From positions 1 to 64,000 of the forward strand of contig CANIVF010000008.1 of the NCBI GenBank assembly GCA_947470895.1: DNA of 64,000 bases, read 5' to 3'. Of the stretch, positions 1 to 8,300 are shown one piece after another; positions within the stretch are counted from its first letter, which is position 1; the number at the start of each line of letters is the position of its first letter. A model generated the notes under the pieces. That model was not told the DNA's origin, searched no databases, and was given only the letters and a program-made list of their open reading frames with translations. The position numbers and the translations under genes are program-made. This DNA is from Bacteroidota bacterium (GTDB lineage Bacteria > Bacteroidota > Bacteroidia > Cytophagales > Cyclobacteriaceae).

Positions 1-42
1 CCGTAGATATCCCGTATCTGAAGATGTACGGGATATCTACGG
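1..42. repeat. Large perfect hairpin (REP-like palindrome)
   Basis: A perfect inverted repeat: arms of 16 bases at 1-16 and 27-42 with a 10-base loop at 17-26. It has no T-tract, so a simple terminator is unlikely. The arm contains GGATATCTACGG, which resembles the arm of the hairpin at 2024-2054 (GGATATTCTACCGC). That suggests two members of one family of short palindromic elements flanking this gene-poor island. It touches the window edge, so the element could be longer. Confidence 0.7.
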
Positions 43-64
43 GTATACTAAAGGATGATATACG

Positions 65-208
65 CTAAGATTCATCGCATAGAAGCTTGGCTGCTGCCTC
101 GAACACAGATCTCACATAAGGCTCAGGTTTCAAATGCTGCCTTACCCTTGGCCATTTACGGCATACTGATTGGTAGTGAAGGTGATGCGTCAGGCTGCTC
201 AAAAGCAT
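65..208 (-). CDS. Small ORF of 47 codons, possible gene remnant
   Basis: An open frame from ATG at 208 to TAG at 65 that has coding character (KWPRVRQHLKPEPYVRSVF, then an Ala/Leu-rich end). A stop lies two codons upstream of the ATG, so it cannot be longer at the 5' side. I do not recognise the family. It sits between two hairpins in a decayed region, so it may be the 3' relic of a longer gene or a chance frame. Confidence 0.25.
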   Translation of the reverse strand: MLLSSLTHHLHYQSVCRKWPRVRQHLKPEPYVRSVFEAAAKLLCDES

Positions 209-231
209 CTGCGGTTAAGGTCAATTCATAA

Positions 232-266
232 AAAACGAGGCTGTCTCAAAAGGACAGCCTCGTTTT
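232..266. terminator. Strong bidirectional hairpin terminator
   Basis: A perfect 14-bp stem (232-245 paired with 253-266) around a 7-base loop, with AAAA at one foot and TTTT at the other, so it can act as an intrinsic terminator in both directions. The core GAGGCTGTC/GACAGCCTC also resembles ends of some Bacteroidota insertion sequences, but no transposase or second end is present. Confidence 0.65.
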
Positions 267-501
267 ATATATTATAAGTTGTTATTAAGTCGACACTTTC
301 CAAAAAATGACGCACACCATCTGCATCTATACATGGATGATATTTGCTCTATAAGAATCAGATAAAACCTACAAAAACACAAGCACCACCAACAAATAAT
401 GATTCATTTTATTGCTGCGCTCAATACTTCTTCAGCAACGCCTATTTCACTTTGCACGCAGTCTCCGAAGCGGCAGACTCCGCTTGGATAGTTAACCGGG
501 C
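267..501. other. Intergenic stretch without a recognisable gene
   Basis: Together with 1-266 this makes about 500 bases without an intact gene. Apart from the hairpins and the degenerate repeat at 456-488, nothing recognisable is visible in 267-455. No tRNA cloverleaf and no coding frame of useful length was found on either strand. Confidence 0.5.
456..488 (+). repeat. Degenerate REP-like repeat, copy A
   Basis: The sequence at 456-488 (ACGCAGTCTCCG, AAGCGG, CAGACTCCGCTTGGA) matches the reverse complement of 1747-1781 (ACGCGGAGTCCCCG, AGGCGG, GAGCCTCCGTTTGGA) along its full length with several substitutions and two small indels. The two copies are in opposite orientation and bracket the secreted-protein gene and the broken monooxygenase gene. 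Confidence 0.55.
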
Positions 502-1152
502 TCAGACCCTGGGCTTTGTATAGGGTATTCTGCGCGAAGCTTTTCGCATAATAATATTGATCAATTGATCGTTGGAAGATCCTACCGACCCTGCAACGGC
601 TTTATTATAGTTGACCAGAACTTTGCCATCTTCAGCATTGTGGATAAACATATTTATTGTTGCTTTGTTCGTTGCCTCCCAAAATCCAACCAGTAAACCC
701 AACGCTAAACTGGCACCGTCCGACATGGGTTTATCCGTCACGAAAGTTCCACTGACTACAGCATCAACGTTAAGAATTTCTGCTATCTCTTCCTGTGTGT
801 GATCACCAACATTAGCATAGTTAATTCCATTCCTGGCAAGAATGGCTGTGGTTTTACTGGCGTCTTGAACGTCTACCCACATGCTGCCCTGCTGCTTTCT
901 TTTAAGGAACCACGCATACATCGACATCTGTATACCTCGACTTTCGTCTTCCTGCATCTTTTCCAGTTGGCCATCCAGTAGAGTCGCCATTTGCTTTGGC
1001 CTGAGTAAGATGGTGGTGCGAAATGGAACAATGGCTATGATTTTATGACCATGGGCAATTTGTGGAAAGGACGGTTCAACAAATAATCTGGTTTGGCCGT
1101 TGGCAACAAATGCCAGCAGAAGTAATGAGAGCGTAAGCCAATTATTCTTCAT
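502..1152 (-). CDS. Conserved secreted protein of unknown function
   Basis: This gene encodes 216 residues. Residues 1-20 form a classic signal peptide (charged start, Leu-rich core, cleavage near ANGQ), so the protein is exported. The body contains IIAIVPF near the start of the mature chain and VDAVVSGTFVTDKPMSDGA in the middle, a pattern that recalls CsgG/GNA1162-like periplasmic alpha/beta domains in which a strand-rich core follows a 'DAVVSG' turn. There is no lipobox. It stands alone among decayed sequence and inverted repeats, and its own frame is intact. The function is unknown. The CsgG-like comparison is by pattern only. Confidence 0.75.
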   Translation of the reverse strand: MKNNWLTLSLLLLAFVANGQTRLFVEPSFPQIAHGHKIIAIVPFRTTILLRPKQMATLLDGQLEKMQEDESRGIQMSMYAWFLKRKQQGSMWVDVQDASKTTAILARNGINYANVGDHTQEEIAEILNVDAVVSGTFVTDKPMSDGASLALGLLVGFWEATNKATINMFIHNAEDGKVLVNYNKAVAGSVGSSNDQLINIIMRKASRRIPYTKPRV

Positions 1153-1326
1153 GTATTAATTTATATTATTGTATTCCCTAAATATCGCAAGGCCACCTAC
1201 ATCTACAATGTTGACAAATAAAAAAGTTGAACACAAAATAAAACGTTTAACCAACTCGACAAGGCACCATGACAGAAAACATTTTGTGGGCTACTGGGCT
1301 TTCCCGTTTTTTATTTGTCAGTCTAG

Positions 1327-1709
1327 TTATTTTGGTTTTGATTGTATAGCAATTGGAACAACATCTGTTAATTCCAATTCCTTTGCCATGGCAACGACCG
1401 TTGCCTTGTATTTTTTGAAATGCTCTGTTGGAGTGTGCGCCTGATATGCGTCCGCACTTGGGTATATTTCCAGGATTGTAATCTTTGAAGGATTGTTCCT
1501 GTCCTTGCGCAGCAGAGTAAGACAAAACACCTTTCTCAAGTCTTATAGCAGATTGCATCTGCTCGTTTAAAGCAGTTTTGTATTCGTCCAGCTTTGTACT
1601 GTCAACCGTAATTTTAGCTATTCGCATATAAGTTGGCCCGTCCTGCGCTGATAAATTAACTGAATCTATTGTCACCATGGCTAAAGTTATAATCAAGAGT
1701 CTGATTCAT
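1327..1709 (-). pseudogene. Frameshifted antibiotic-biosynthesis monooxygenase (ABM) domain protein
   Basis: Two overlapping minus-strand frames together make one exported ABM-type (dimeric alpha-beta barrel, YgiN-like) protein. The first part (from about 1696) runs through YMRIAKITVDSTKLDEYK to GVLSYSA. The rest (ITILEIYPSADAYQAH, then HFKKYKATV) lies in the next frame and ends at 1327. The frame changes near 1505-1515 and is restored by skipping one base. A second break may exist at the very start: ATG at 1709 would give MNQTL and then the signal-peptide core, but one base out of frame. The gene is either decaying or carries sequencing errors. Intact relatives are small heme- or quinol-type monooxygenases. 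Confidence 0.7.
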
Positions 1710-1746
1710 TTAAGTGTTAGTCGTTGCCCAGTACTTGATTCCTCAT

Positions 1747-1781
1747 TCCAAACGGAGGCTCCCGCCTCGGGGACTCCGCGT
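1747..1781 (-). repeat. Degenerate REP-like repeat, copy B (inverted)
   Basis: Reverse-complement partner of 456-488 (see that entry). It begins TCCAAACGGAGGCTCCC and ends GGGGACTCCGCGT. The copy itself has internal dyad character (GGAGGCTCCCGCCTC), as expected of a REP-type element. Confidence 0.55.
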
Positions 1782-1820
1782 GATCTGAATCCGCTTTTTA
1801 TTATATACAAGCCGTTTCCC

Positions 1821-2022
1821 TCAATTCTTCTTCACCGTCTCTTCGCTGATGGCCTTATCTCTCGCTTCCTTTAATTCTAACAACTCCGTTTCGGTAAAGG
1901 AACTGGAGGACTGCCAGCGATCGTTCTTCTTATATAGCTTCTCTACTTTAAAGTTTTTCCAGATCGTGCCATCGGGGGTTTTGTTTACCCATATGGTGGT
2001 GTTTGATGATCGATACCTGCCG
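1821..2022 (-). pseudogene. 5'-truncated small hypothetical gene
   Basis: On the minus strand a clearly coding frame ends with TGA at 1821-1823. It reads ...SSNTTIWVNKTPDGTIWKNF, then KVEKLYKKNDRWQSSSSF, then a helical end ELLELKEARDKAISEETVKKN. It looks like the small Bacteroidota proteins of 65-90 residues with a 'W.N.T.DG..W..F.V...Y...W' pattern. No ATG, GTG or TTG start fits, and an in-frame stop lies inside the hairpin at 2024-2054, directly upstream of codon one. The 5' end therefore seems to have been replaced by the palindromic element. No function is known to me. Confidence 0.5.
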
Positions 2023-2023
2023 C

Positions 2024-2054
2024 GGATATTCTACCGCTCCGCGGTAGAATATCC
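2024..2054. repeat. Perfect 14-bp hairpin, REP-like
   Basis: Arms 2024-2037 (GGATATTCTACCGC) and 2041-2054 are exact reverse complements, separated by TCC. There is no T-tract. It abuts the truncated gene at 1821-2022 and resembles the arm of the hairpin at 1-42. Confidence 0.7.
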
Positions 2055-2323
2055 GTTCCCATCGTTGCCCTCGCATTGCATGTGAGGCTATTCATATTTT
2101 ATCCCTTCGGGATTGCACAGCCTCGGCTGGGGAATAAACTATATGAAGAAATTCGGGGTATGGTATGCCTTCGCATCAATCTCCACACCTTCTGGCGCGA
2201 AAGGCATGCACTCCGTTATAACGATTACCTTATACCCTGTTTGTTACGATACCATTGAAAACAAAAGAACGCTCCCGTATTCCTGGAGAGTTTTTTTTCA
2301 AACAACTTATTTTAACCTGATTT
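2055..2323. repeat. Gene-free stretch packed with short hairpins
   Basis: This stretch has no intact gene on either strand but several small perfect dyads: ATCCC-TTC-GGGAT at 2101-2113, CAGCC-TC-GGCTG at 2118-2129, and ATGC-CTTC-GCAT near 2165-2176. Read on the minus strand it gives a broken pseudo-frame interrupted by stops, which is what a composite cluster of REP/MITE-like units produces. It is probably a degenerate mosaic of short palindromic repeats continuous with the hairpin at 2024-2054. Confidence 0.4.
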
Positions 2324-3559
2324 TTATTCGAATCGTAAACTTTCAATCGGGTCGAGTTTCGATGCTTTGTGTGCGGGATAATAGCCCGAAAGCAGTCCCA
2401 CTATGATACAGATAAACATACCCACCGACATCCACAGCCATGGTATCACAAAAGCCATTATGCCCATAGCACGGGATATCAGGTTGCCGATGAGAATGCC
2501 CAGCAGCACCCCGGCAATGCCTCCCAGCACGCACACCACAATCGCTTCGATCACAAACTGCTGGCGTATGCGTAGCGTAGTAGCACCAAGGGCTTTGCGC
2601 ACGCCAATCTCGCGGGTGCGTTCGGTTACCGACACGAGCATGATGTTCATCAGCGCAATAGAAGCGCCCAGCAACGTAATAAACCCAACGCCAAATCCGC
2701 CAAAGCGCAAGCCGTTGGTAATGCTTTCCAGCTCCTGGGCGAGCGATTCGCTCTTTTCAATTTCAAATGAGTTCTCTTGTCCTGTGTCATCCTGGCGAAT
2801 CTTGCGCATGAGGCCCGTAGCTTCACCCAGGGCAAAGTCTAATTGCTCCATATCCTGAATGCCCACGTTAAGCCGGTAGCGAAGCTGCTGCCCTGCGGCA
2901 AGCTGGTTAGCGACCTTAATGGGGATGATCAGCATGTTGTCATAATTGTTCTCCGACAGATCCCCTTTTTCTTTCAGCAAGCCAATCACCCTAAACTGCG
3001 TGCCTCGAAAAGAAACATCGGTGCCAATGGGCACGGGATTGTCGCCATACAGTGTCTTATAAAGCTTATAGCCCAGAATGGCCACCTTGCCACCGTTTTG
3101 AATTTCAAACTTCGAAAAATTTCTTCCCTGCTCGATGTTCAGCCCTTTGATGGCGATGTACTCTTCGTTCACACCGCGCACGTCTACGTTGGGGCTGGTT
3201 TTCTCCGATTTATATTTGATCTCTGCCAGAATGGTTAACCGGGCGGATAAGGATACGATGGCCGGATAATCAAATTCGTCTATAAACCGCTGCGACTCCG
3301 CCAGGGTTAAATCCGAATAATACTTTTCCTTTACCCCATCCTGGCTTTGGTTGCGGTTGGATTTGGAATAGATGTCGAACGTATTGACCCCGAGCGATGA
3401 TAAGCTTTCGGCTACGGAATATTCGATGCCATCAATGGCCGTGAGTATGCCCACCAGGGAGGTGATACCGATGGCCACAATCAAAGCTGTGAGTACCGAG
3501 CGCAGCAAATTGGCTTTTACCGAACGAAGGCCTTCTCTTACATTTTCCGCTATATCCAT
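2324..3559 (-). CDS. MacB/FtsX-type ABC transporter permease
   Basis: This gene encodes 411 residues. A first membrane helix lies at about 20-42 (LLRSVLTALIVAIGITSLVG), followed by a large periplasmic MacB_PCD domain (about 45-285) and three C-terminal helices of the FtsX fold with the typical motifs SVTERTREIGVRKALGA and LSGYYPAHKASKLDPIESL at the extreme end. Members are the membrane half of MacAB-like or lipoprotein-release exporters, which act as mechanotransmitters driven by a separate ATPase. No ATPase or MacA-type adaptor gene is adjacent, so the partner must be encoded elsewhere. Its 3' side borders the decayed repeat island. Confidence 0.9.
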   Translation of the reverse strand: MDIAENVREGLRSVKANLLRSVLTALIVAIGITSLVGILTAIDGIEYSVAESLSSLGVNTFDIYSKSNRNQSQDGVKEKYYSDLTLAESQRFIDEFDYPAIVSLSARLTILAEIKYKSEKTSPNVDVRGVNEEYIAIKGLNIEQGRNFSKFEIQNGGKVAILGYKLYKTLYGDNPVPIGTDVSFRGTQFRVIGLLKEKGDLSENNYDNMLIIPIKVANQLAAGQQLRYRLNVGIQDMEQLDFALGEATGLMRKIRQDDTGQENSFEIEKSESLAQELESITNGLRFGGFGVGFITLLGASIALMNIMLVSVTERTREIGVRKALGATTLRIRQQFVIEAIVVCVLGGIAGVLLGILIGNLISRAMGIMAFVIPWLWMSVGMFICIIVGLLSGYYPAHKASKLDPIESLRFE

Positions 3560-3610
3560 TCTTTATCGTATTTTAACTCTGCTGATCTATATTTAGGAAA
3601 AGTTTAAGAC

Positions 3611-3628
3611 CAAAATTATATCTTTAAA
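3611..3628. promoter_or_regulatory. Possible divergent promoter (-7 elements)
   Basis: Between the divergent permease and secreted-protein genes. The minus strand reads TAATTTTG at 3618-3611, an exact match to the Bacteroidota -7 consensus TANNTTTG. The plus strand reads TATCTTTA just beyond it, a one-base mismatch. No good -33 element was found for either, so this is tentative. Confidence 0.35.
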
Positions 3629-3695
3629 CGTTCCTAAGCTGAGACTTTTCTATGATTCTTTTGTTACCGTGTATTTGCAAATGAGTGTTCTAACG

Positions 3696-4952
3696 ATGCG
3701 TAGCCTGATTTTGTTCTTATTAATTGCATGTGTCAAGCCTGCTTTCGGTAACTATATTTTCATTCCCATGGATGAGAAGCAGACCAACCACCTGAAAGCC
3801 TATGGCATAGCCTACTGGATATTGAAGGGCGAACTGGAAGTAGACTGGCTGCTGAATTACAAGGGCGGAAGTTTTATGTGCAAGTATCACCCCAACATCC
3901 AGAACGAACTGGTGATCCGCGGTGTGAGCTACGAGATCATCTCCGATGCACAGGCCAACGGCATCTTATCCGAAATAGCGAGCCCGGCCCTCAACTATGA
4001 CGTGATGAAGCTGGAGAAGTTTCCGCGCATTGCGGTGTATTCGCCCAAATCGAAACAACCATGGGACGATGCCGTTACGCTCGTGCTCACCTATGCAGAA
4101 ATTCCTTATGATGTGATCTTTGATGATGAAGTACTCAACGACCTGCTACCCAAATACGACTGGCTGCACCTGCACCACGAAGATTTTACGGGGCAGTATG
4201 GCAAATTCTATAATAACTACGCGAACATGCCGTGGTATATCGAGCAGGTGAAAGAAGCGGAAGATGCTGCGCGCAGATTTAGTTTCCATAAAGTGTCGCA
4301 GGCGAAGCTGGCCGTAGCCAAGCGCATCAAAGAGTTTGTGTCAGGCGGAGGGTTTCTGTTTGCCATGTGCTCCGCCACCGATTCGTACGACATCGCCTTG
4401 GCTGCTGAAGGCATCGACATCGTAGAACGCATGTATGATGGCGATGCTGCCGACCCGCAAGCGCAGGAAAAATTAAACTTCGACAACACCTTTGCCTTCA
4501 TGGATTTCAGATTGGTGCGCGACCCACTGCAATACGAATTCTCCGACATCGATAACAACTTCCCCGACCGCGGCCTGAGGCAAGACAATGATTATTTCAA
4601 CCTTTTCGAATTTTCTGCCAAGTGGGACCCTATTCCTTCCATGCTTACGCAGAATCACCTGCGCGTAATCCGCGGATTTTATGGTCAGACCACGGGCTTC
4701 AAAAAGCGATTGATCAAATCGGATGTCACGATCATGGGCGAAAACAACGCCATCAAAGAAGCCAAATACATGCACGGAGTATATGGCAAAGGCTTCTGGA
4801 CATTCTATGGCGGTCACGACCCCGAAGACTATCAACACACCGTAGGCGAAGAACCGACCGACTTGCACCTGCACCCCAACTCACCGGGTTATCGACTTAT
4901 TCTCAACAACATTCTGTTCCCTGCCGCCAAAAAGAAAAAGCAAAAGACATAG
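3696..4952 (+). CDS. Exported amidotransferase-fold-like protein (often named 'asparagine synthetase B')
   Basis: Read from ATG at 3696 this gives 418 residues with a clean signal peptide (MRSLILFLLIACVKPAFG). In-frame GTG and ATG starts at 3669 and 3681 would put charged or polar residues before it and are less likely. The mature part begins NYIFIPMDEKQTNHLKAYG and includes VYSPKSKQPWDDAVTLVLTY and SGGGFLFAMCSATDSYD, with a Cys after a small strand as in class I glutamine-amidotransferase folds. Relatives in Cytophagales databases carry the name 'asparagine synthetase B', but none of the AsnB N-terminal nucleophile or synthetase motifs is seen. I regard it as a conserved exported protein of unknown role, first in a unit with the next two exported proteins. 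Confidence 0.75.
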   Translation: MRSLILFLLIACVKPAFGNYIFIPMDEKQTNHLKAYGIAYWILKGELEVDWLLNYKGGSFMCKYHPNIQNELVIRGVSYEIISDAQANGILSEIASPALNYDVMKLEKFPRIAVYSPKSKQPWDDAVTLVLTYAEIPYDVIFDDEVLNDLLPKYDWLHLHHEDFTGQYGKFYNNYANMPWYIEQVKEAEDAARRFSFHKVSQAKLAVAKRIKEFVSGGGFLFAMCSATDSYDIALAAEGIDIVERMYDGDAADPQAQEKLNFDNTFAFMDFRLVRDPLQYEFSDIDNNFPDRGLRQDNDYFNLFEFSAKWDPIPSMLTQNHLRVIRGFYGQTTGFKKRLIKSDVTIMGENNAIKEAKYMHGVYGKGFWTFYGGHDPEDYQHTVGEEPTDLHLHPNSPGYRLILNNILFPAAKKKKQKT

Positions 4953-4953
4953 C

Positions 4954-5328
4954 ATGAGAAAAAGCACACTGATCATCTTGATCATGGCCCTGATCTCATG
5001 CAAATCCGTGAGCCTGCCACCTACACAAAAAACACTGGCATCCATGGTAGCCCAAAAGCTGGGCGATGATGTCGTAATTCAAAACAATAAAGACGCCACC
5101 TTTGCGCTTTGCACGAAACAGCAATCATCCACGCTGTCGGTATCGTACATCATCATCAGATTAAGTGATCTTACGGTGGTGGAAGAAGACACAATACCAG
5201 GGGCCACGTTGCTTTGGTCGGACACCTATCAGGTGGAGATCCGCGAAATACCCGGCATGATAAAAAAAGACGATCAGCCCATTAAGATTAATTTCATTGA
5301 TGTCACTAAACACATATCAAAACTGTGA
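4954..5328 (+). CDS. Small lipoprotein of unknown function
   Basis: This gene encodes 124 residues with a lipobox (LISC, Cys at about residue 16) after a short hydrophobic segment, so it is predicted to be lipid-anchored. The remainder is a small alpha/beta region (LSVSYIIIRLSDLTVVEED and EIREIPGMIKKDDQPIKIN). It starts one base after the stop of the upstream gene and its stop overlaps the start of the next gene (GTGA), which makes the three genes a transcriptional unit of exported proteins. I do not recognise the family. Confidence 0.75.
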   Translation: MRKSTLIILIMALISCKSVSLPPTQKTLASMVAQKLGDDVVIQNNKDATFALCTKQQSSTLSVSYIIIRLSDLTVVEEDTIPGATLLWSDTYQVEIREIPGMIKKDDQPIKINFIDVTKHISKL

Positions 5329-8300
5329 AACGAATCATTCTGCCCTCCGCCCTGGTTATTGCTGCCATCGTATTTATCGTTTCGCGGCCAACCCAAGATG
5401 TGGCTGGAGAGAAAAGCACCGAAGGCATCGAGCGTGAACACAGGCAAGATTCTCCTGAGCAATTCTTAATGTACCATCGTGGCATACGCACCCAGGAAGG
5501 CATGAGCGGCCCTTCGTATGAAGACAACTATCAACTCAAAGAATTAGCGCGCGCCACAACGTTGGCAAAGAAATCGGCAACTGCGAGAACAAAAGCCAGC
5601 AACGGTGTGATGGAATATACTGAACGAGGGCCAGGCAATGTGCCCGGCCGCACCAGAGGCCTGATCATTGATCCGGATGACATCACCCACAGAACCTGGT
5701 TTGCCGGATCGGCCAGTGGTGGGATATGGAAGACAACCAATGGAGGCACCACGTGGGAATGGCTGACCCCCGATTTTCCAAATCTGGCCACCACAGTGCT
5801 GGTGATGGCCGAATCCAATCATAACATCCTGTATGCCGGCACAGGCGAAGGCTTTGGAAGCTTTGAAGAAGTGCGCGGTCATGGAATTTTTAAAAGCGTG
5901 AATCGCGGAGCTGCGTGGTCATTTCTTTCCACCACTAGCGATATGGAGGCCATTAATCGTATTGTGGTTAATCCTAATAGCGCCAACAACGCAGTGGCCG
6001 CCACAAATACCGGCATTTACCGATCCATCGATGGAGGTGCCAATTGGACAAAAGTATATAATGGCATCGTACAAGACCTGCGCACCGTGCCCGGCAATTT
6101 CAATGTGCAATACGCAACGCATAATTCCGTGGGTGTGATCAAGTCCACCGATGCGGGAGTCACGTGGGCGTTATCCAGTACCGGCATAAACTCCAATGGC
6201 CGCATCGAAATTGATATATCACCGGTAAAGACCGATCGCATCTTTGCTTCTTCTCAAGGAACCCTTTCGGGAACGAAATCAGACCTTTATGTTTCTGATG
6301 ACGCAGGAGCGACCTGGGCGCTCGTCAATATGCTGTTAGCTAACAAATCGCTCGACTACCTGGGCGAACAGGGCTGGTACGATAATACCATTGCCTGCGA
6401 TCCTTTCAACCAGGATGCGGTGTATGTAGGAGGCATTGGGTTATACAAAGTGGTATTAACCCAAGGCAGCACAGGCACCGTAGTTGGAAGCTATACGATG
6501 GAAGAATTTAACACCGCCTCGTTCATTAACCTCGTCAACTTCGGGGCTGATGCCTACCAGGGCAAACTTGATTTAGGTTCTTCTTCCAACAAAACCAATG
6601 TGGAGATACGATTTGGTCCGGGCAAAAGCCAGAAGGCACATCGCTTTATGGTTCCGGAAGGCTCGACCTCTGGTGTGGCCGATGTGAATTATGCATATCA
6701 GGACTATGTCAGCGTTCCGTTTGAAGTTTGGGACATCACCACCAATCGTCAGTTGATGGTTTCCTTCCGCGATCAGGATCGCAACCAGCAATTTAATTTA
6801 AACCCAACAAACACCACGGGCACATCGCTGGAGCAAAGCCGTGAATACCTTTTTGTAAACAACGTAAACTATGATGCCGCAAACCCGCATGCATCCATCG
6901 CCATCAATGGCGGGCACATGTTTCAGATGATGTATAACGTGTGGCCCACGCTGGCCTATGGTGGAACATGGAATGCCGGTGCTCACCCGGTTTCTGCGCT
7001 ACGCTTCTTGTATAGCGAGCTGGTGAAAATATCCAGCATTTCGGCTTCCGCGGCAGACCCATACAATGAGTATGATGGCATCAACAACCGAAACGCGGTG
7101 CATCCCGATCATCATAACATTGTGGTGATTAAAGAAAGCGAAACACAGAAAACATTTCGGTTATTAATCGCCAATGATGGGGGGCTTTACCTTTCGCAAA
7201 CCTCCACCACACCGGGCGTTACACAAGGAGACTGGACGATGGTGGGCAACGGATACAATACCAGTCAGTTCTATGGAGCCGACAAAAAGCCAGGGGCCGA
7301 TCAATACTTTGGCGGCATGCAGGATAACTCGACTTACTTCTCGTCAGGCACCTCACCGGCATCGGCCAGCACGTTCTATTCCACCAGCTTGCAATTATCA
7401 GGCGATGGATTTGAAGTAGTATGGAATAACCTTGATGGAAAGAAAATGATTGGAGGATCGCAGTACAACAACTTCGCACGATCGTTAGACGGAGGACTCA
7501 CCTGGGCGAAAGCAACCACCGGGTTAACCTTGGTCAATGGTGTGCCCAATCCTGAAAAATTTCCTTTCCTGTCAAAACTAGCCAACTCCAGACAAGCCCC
7601 TGATATTTTGTTTACCGTAGGCTCCGAAGGTGTTTGGAAGTCGACCGATTTTGGAGGCAGCTGGGCACTCACACCGATCACTACAAAATGGGGCATCAGT
7701 ACCTTTGCTGATGTAGAAGTATCGCGTGCCAATGCCAACATCATATGGGCAGGAAGCGGGATGAGTTCAACCCGTGGCCTCTACGTATCTAACGATGGCG
7801 GCATCACCTTCACCATCACCAAAAATTATTCTAACGCAACGCTGGGCACGACTACCAAGTTGGCCAGCCATCCTGAGGAATCGCAAACCGCGTATGCTCT
7901 TTTCTCCTTTGCCAAATCACCAAAGGTGTTAAGAACGAAGGATCTGGGCGAAACCTGGGAAGACATTTCAGGATTTGTAACCAACAACACCACCAGCACC
8001 AACGGGTTTCCCGATGTAGCGGTATTTTGTTTATACGTTCGCCCCGATAATCCCGATATCATCTGGGTGGGCACCGAAATCGGCATCGTAGAATCACTGG
8101 ATGGTGGAGCTTCCTGGGCTATCCTCAACGATTTCCCTAAAGTATCCGTGTGGGACTTAAAAGGTCAGGATGATCAGGTCATCATTGCCACCCATGGCCG
8201 CGGCATCTGGACAGCCAAAATAGAAACTACACAAGCTACCGTGAACAACCCGATCATTTCGGCCATAGGCACGACACCACAATCAAAGTTAGTAATCAAG

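Noticed and set aside
232-266. Insertion-sequence end (GAGGCTGTC-type terminal repeat)
   Set aside because: No second end, transposase or target duplication in reach. The perfect stem with A/T tracts is explained as a terminator.
1-2323. tRNA or other stable RNA genes in the gene-poor island
   Set aside because: The hairpins are isolated, with no cloverleaf, no CCA end and no T-loop consensus.
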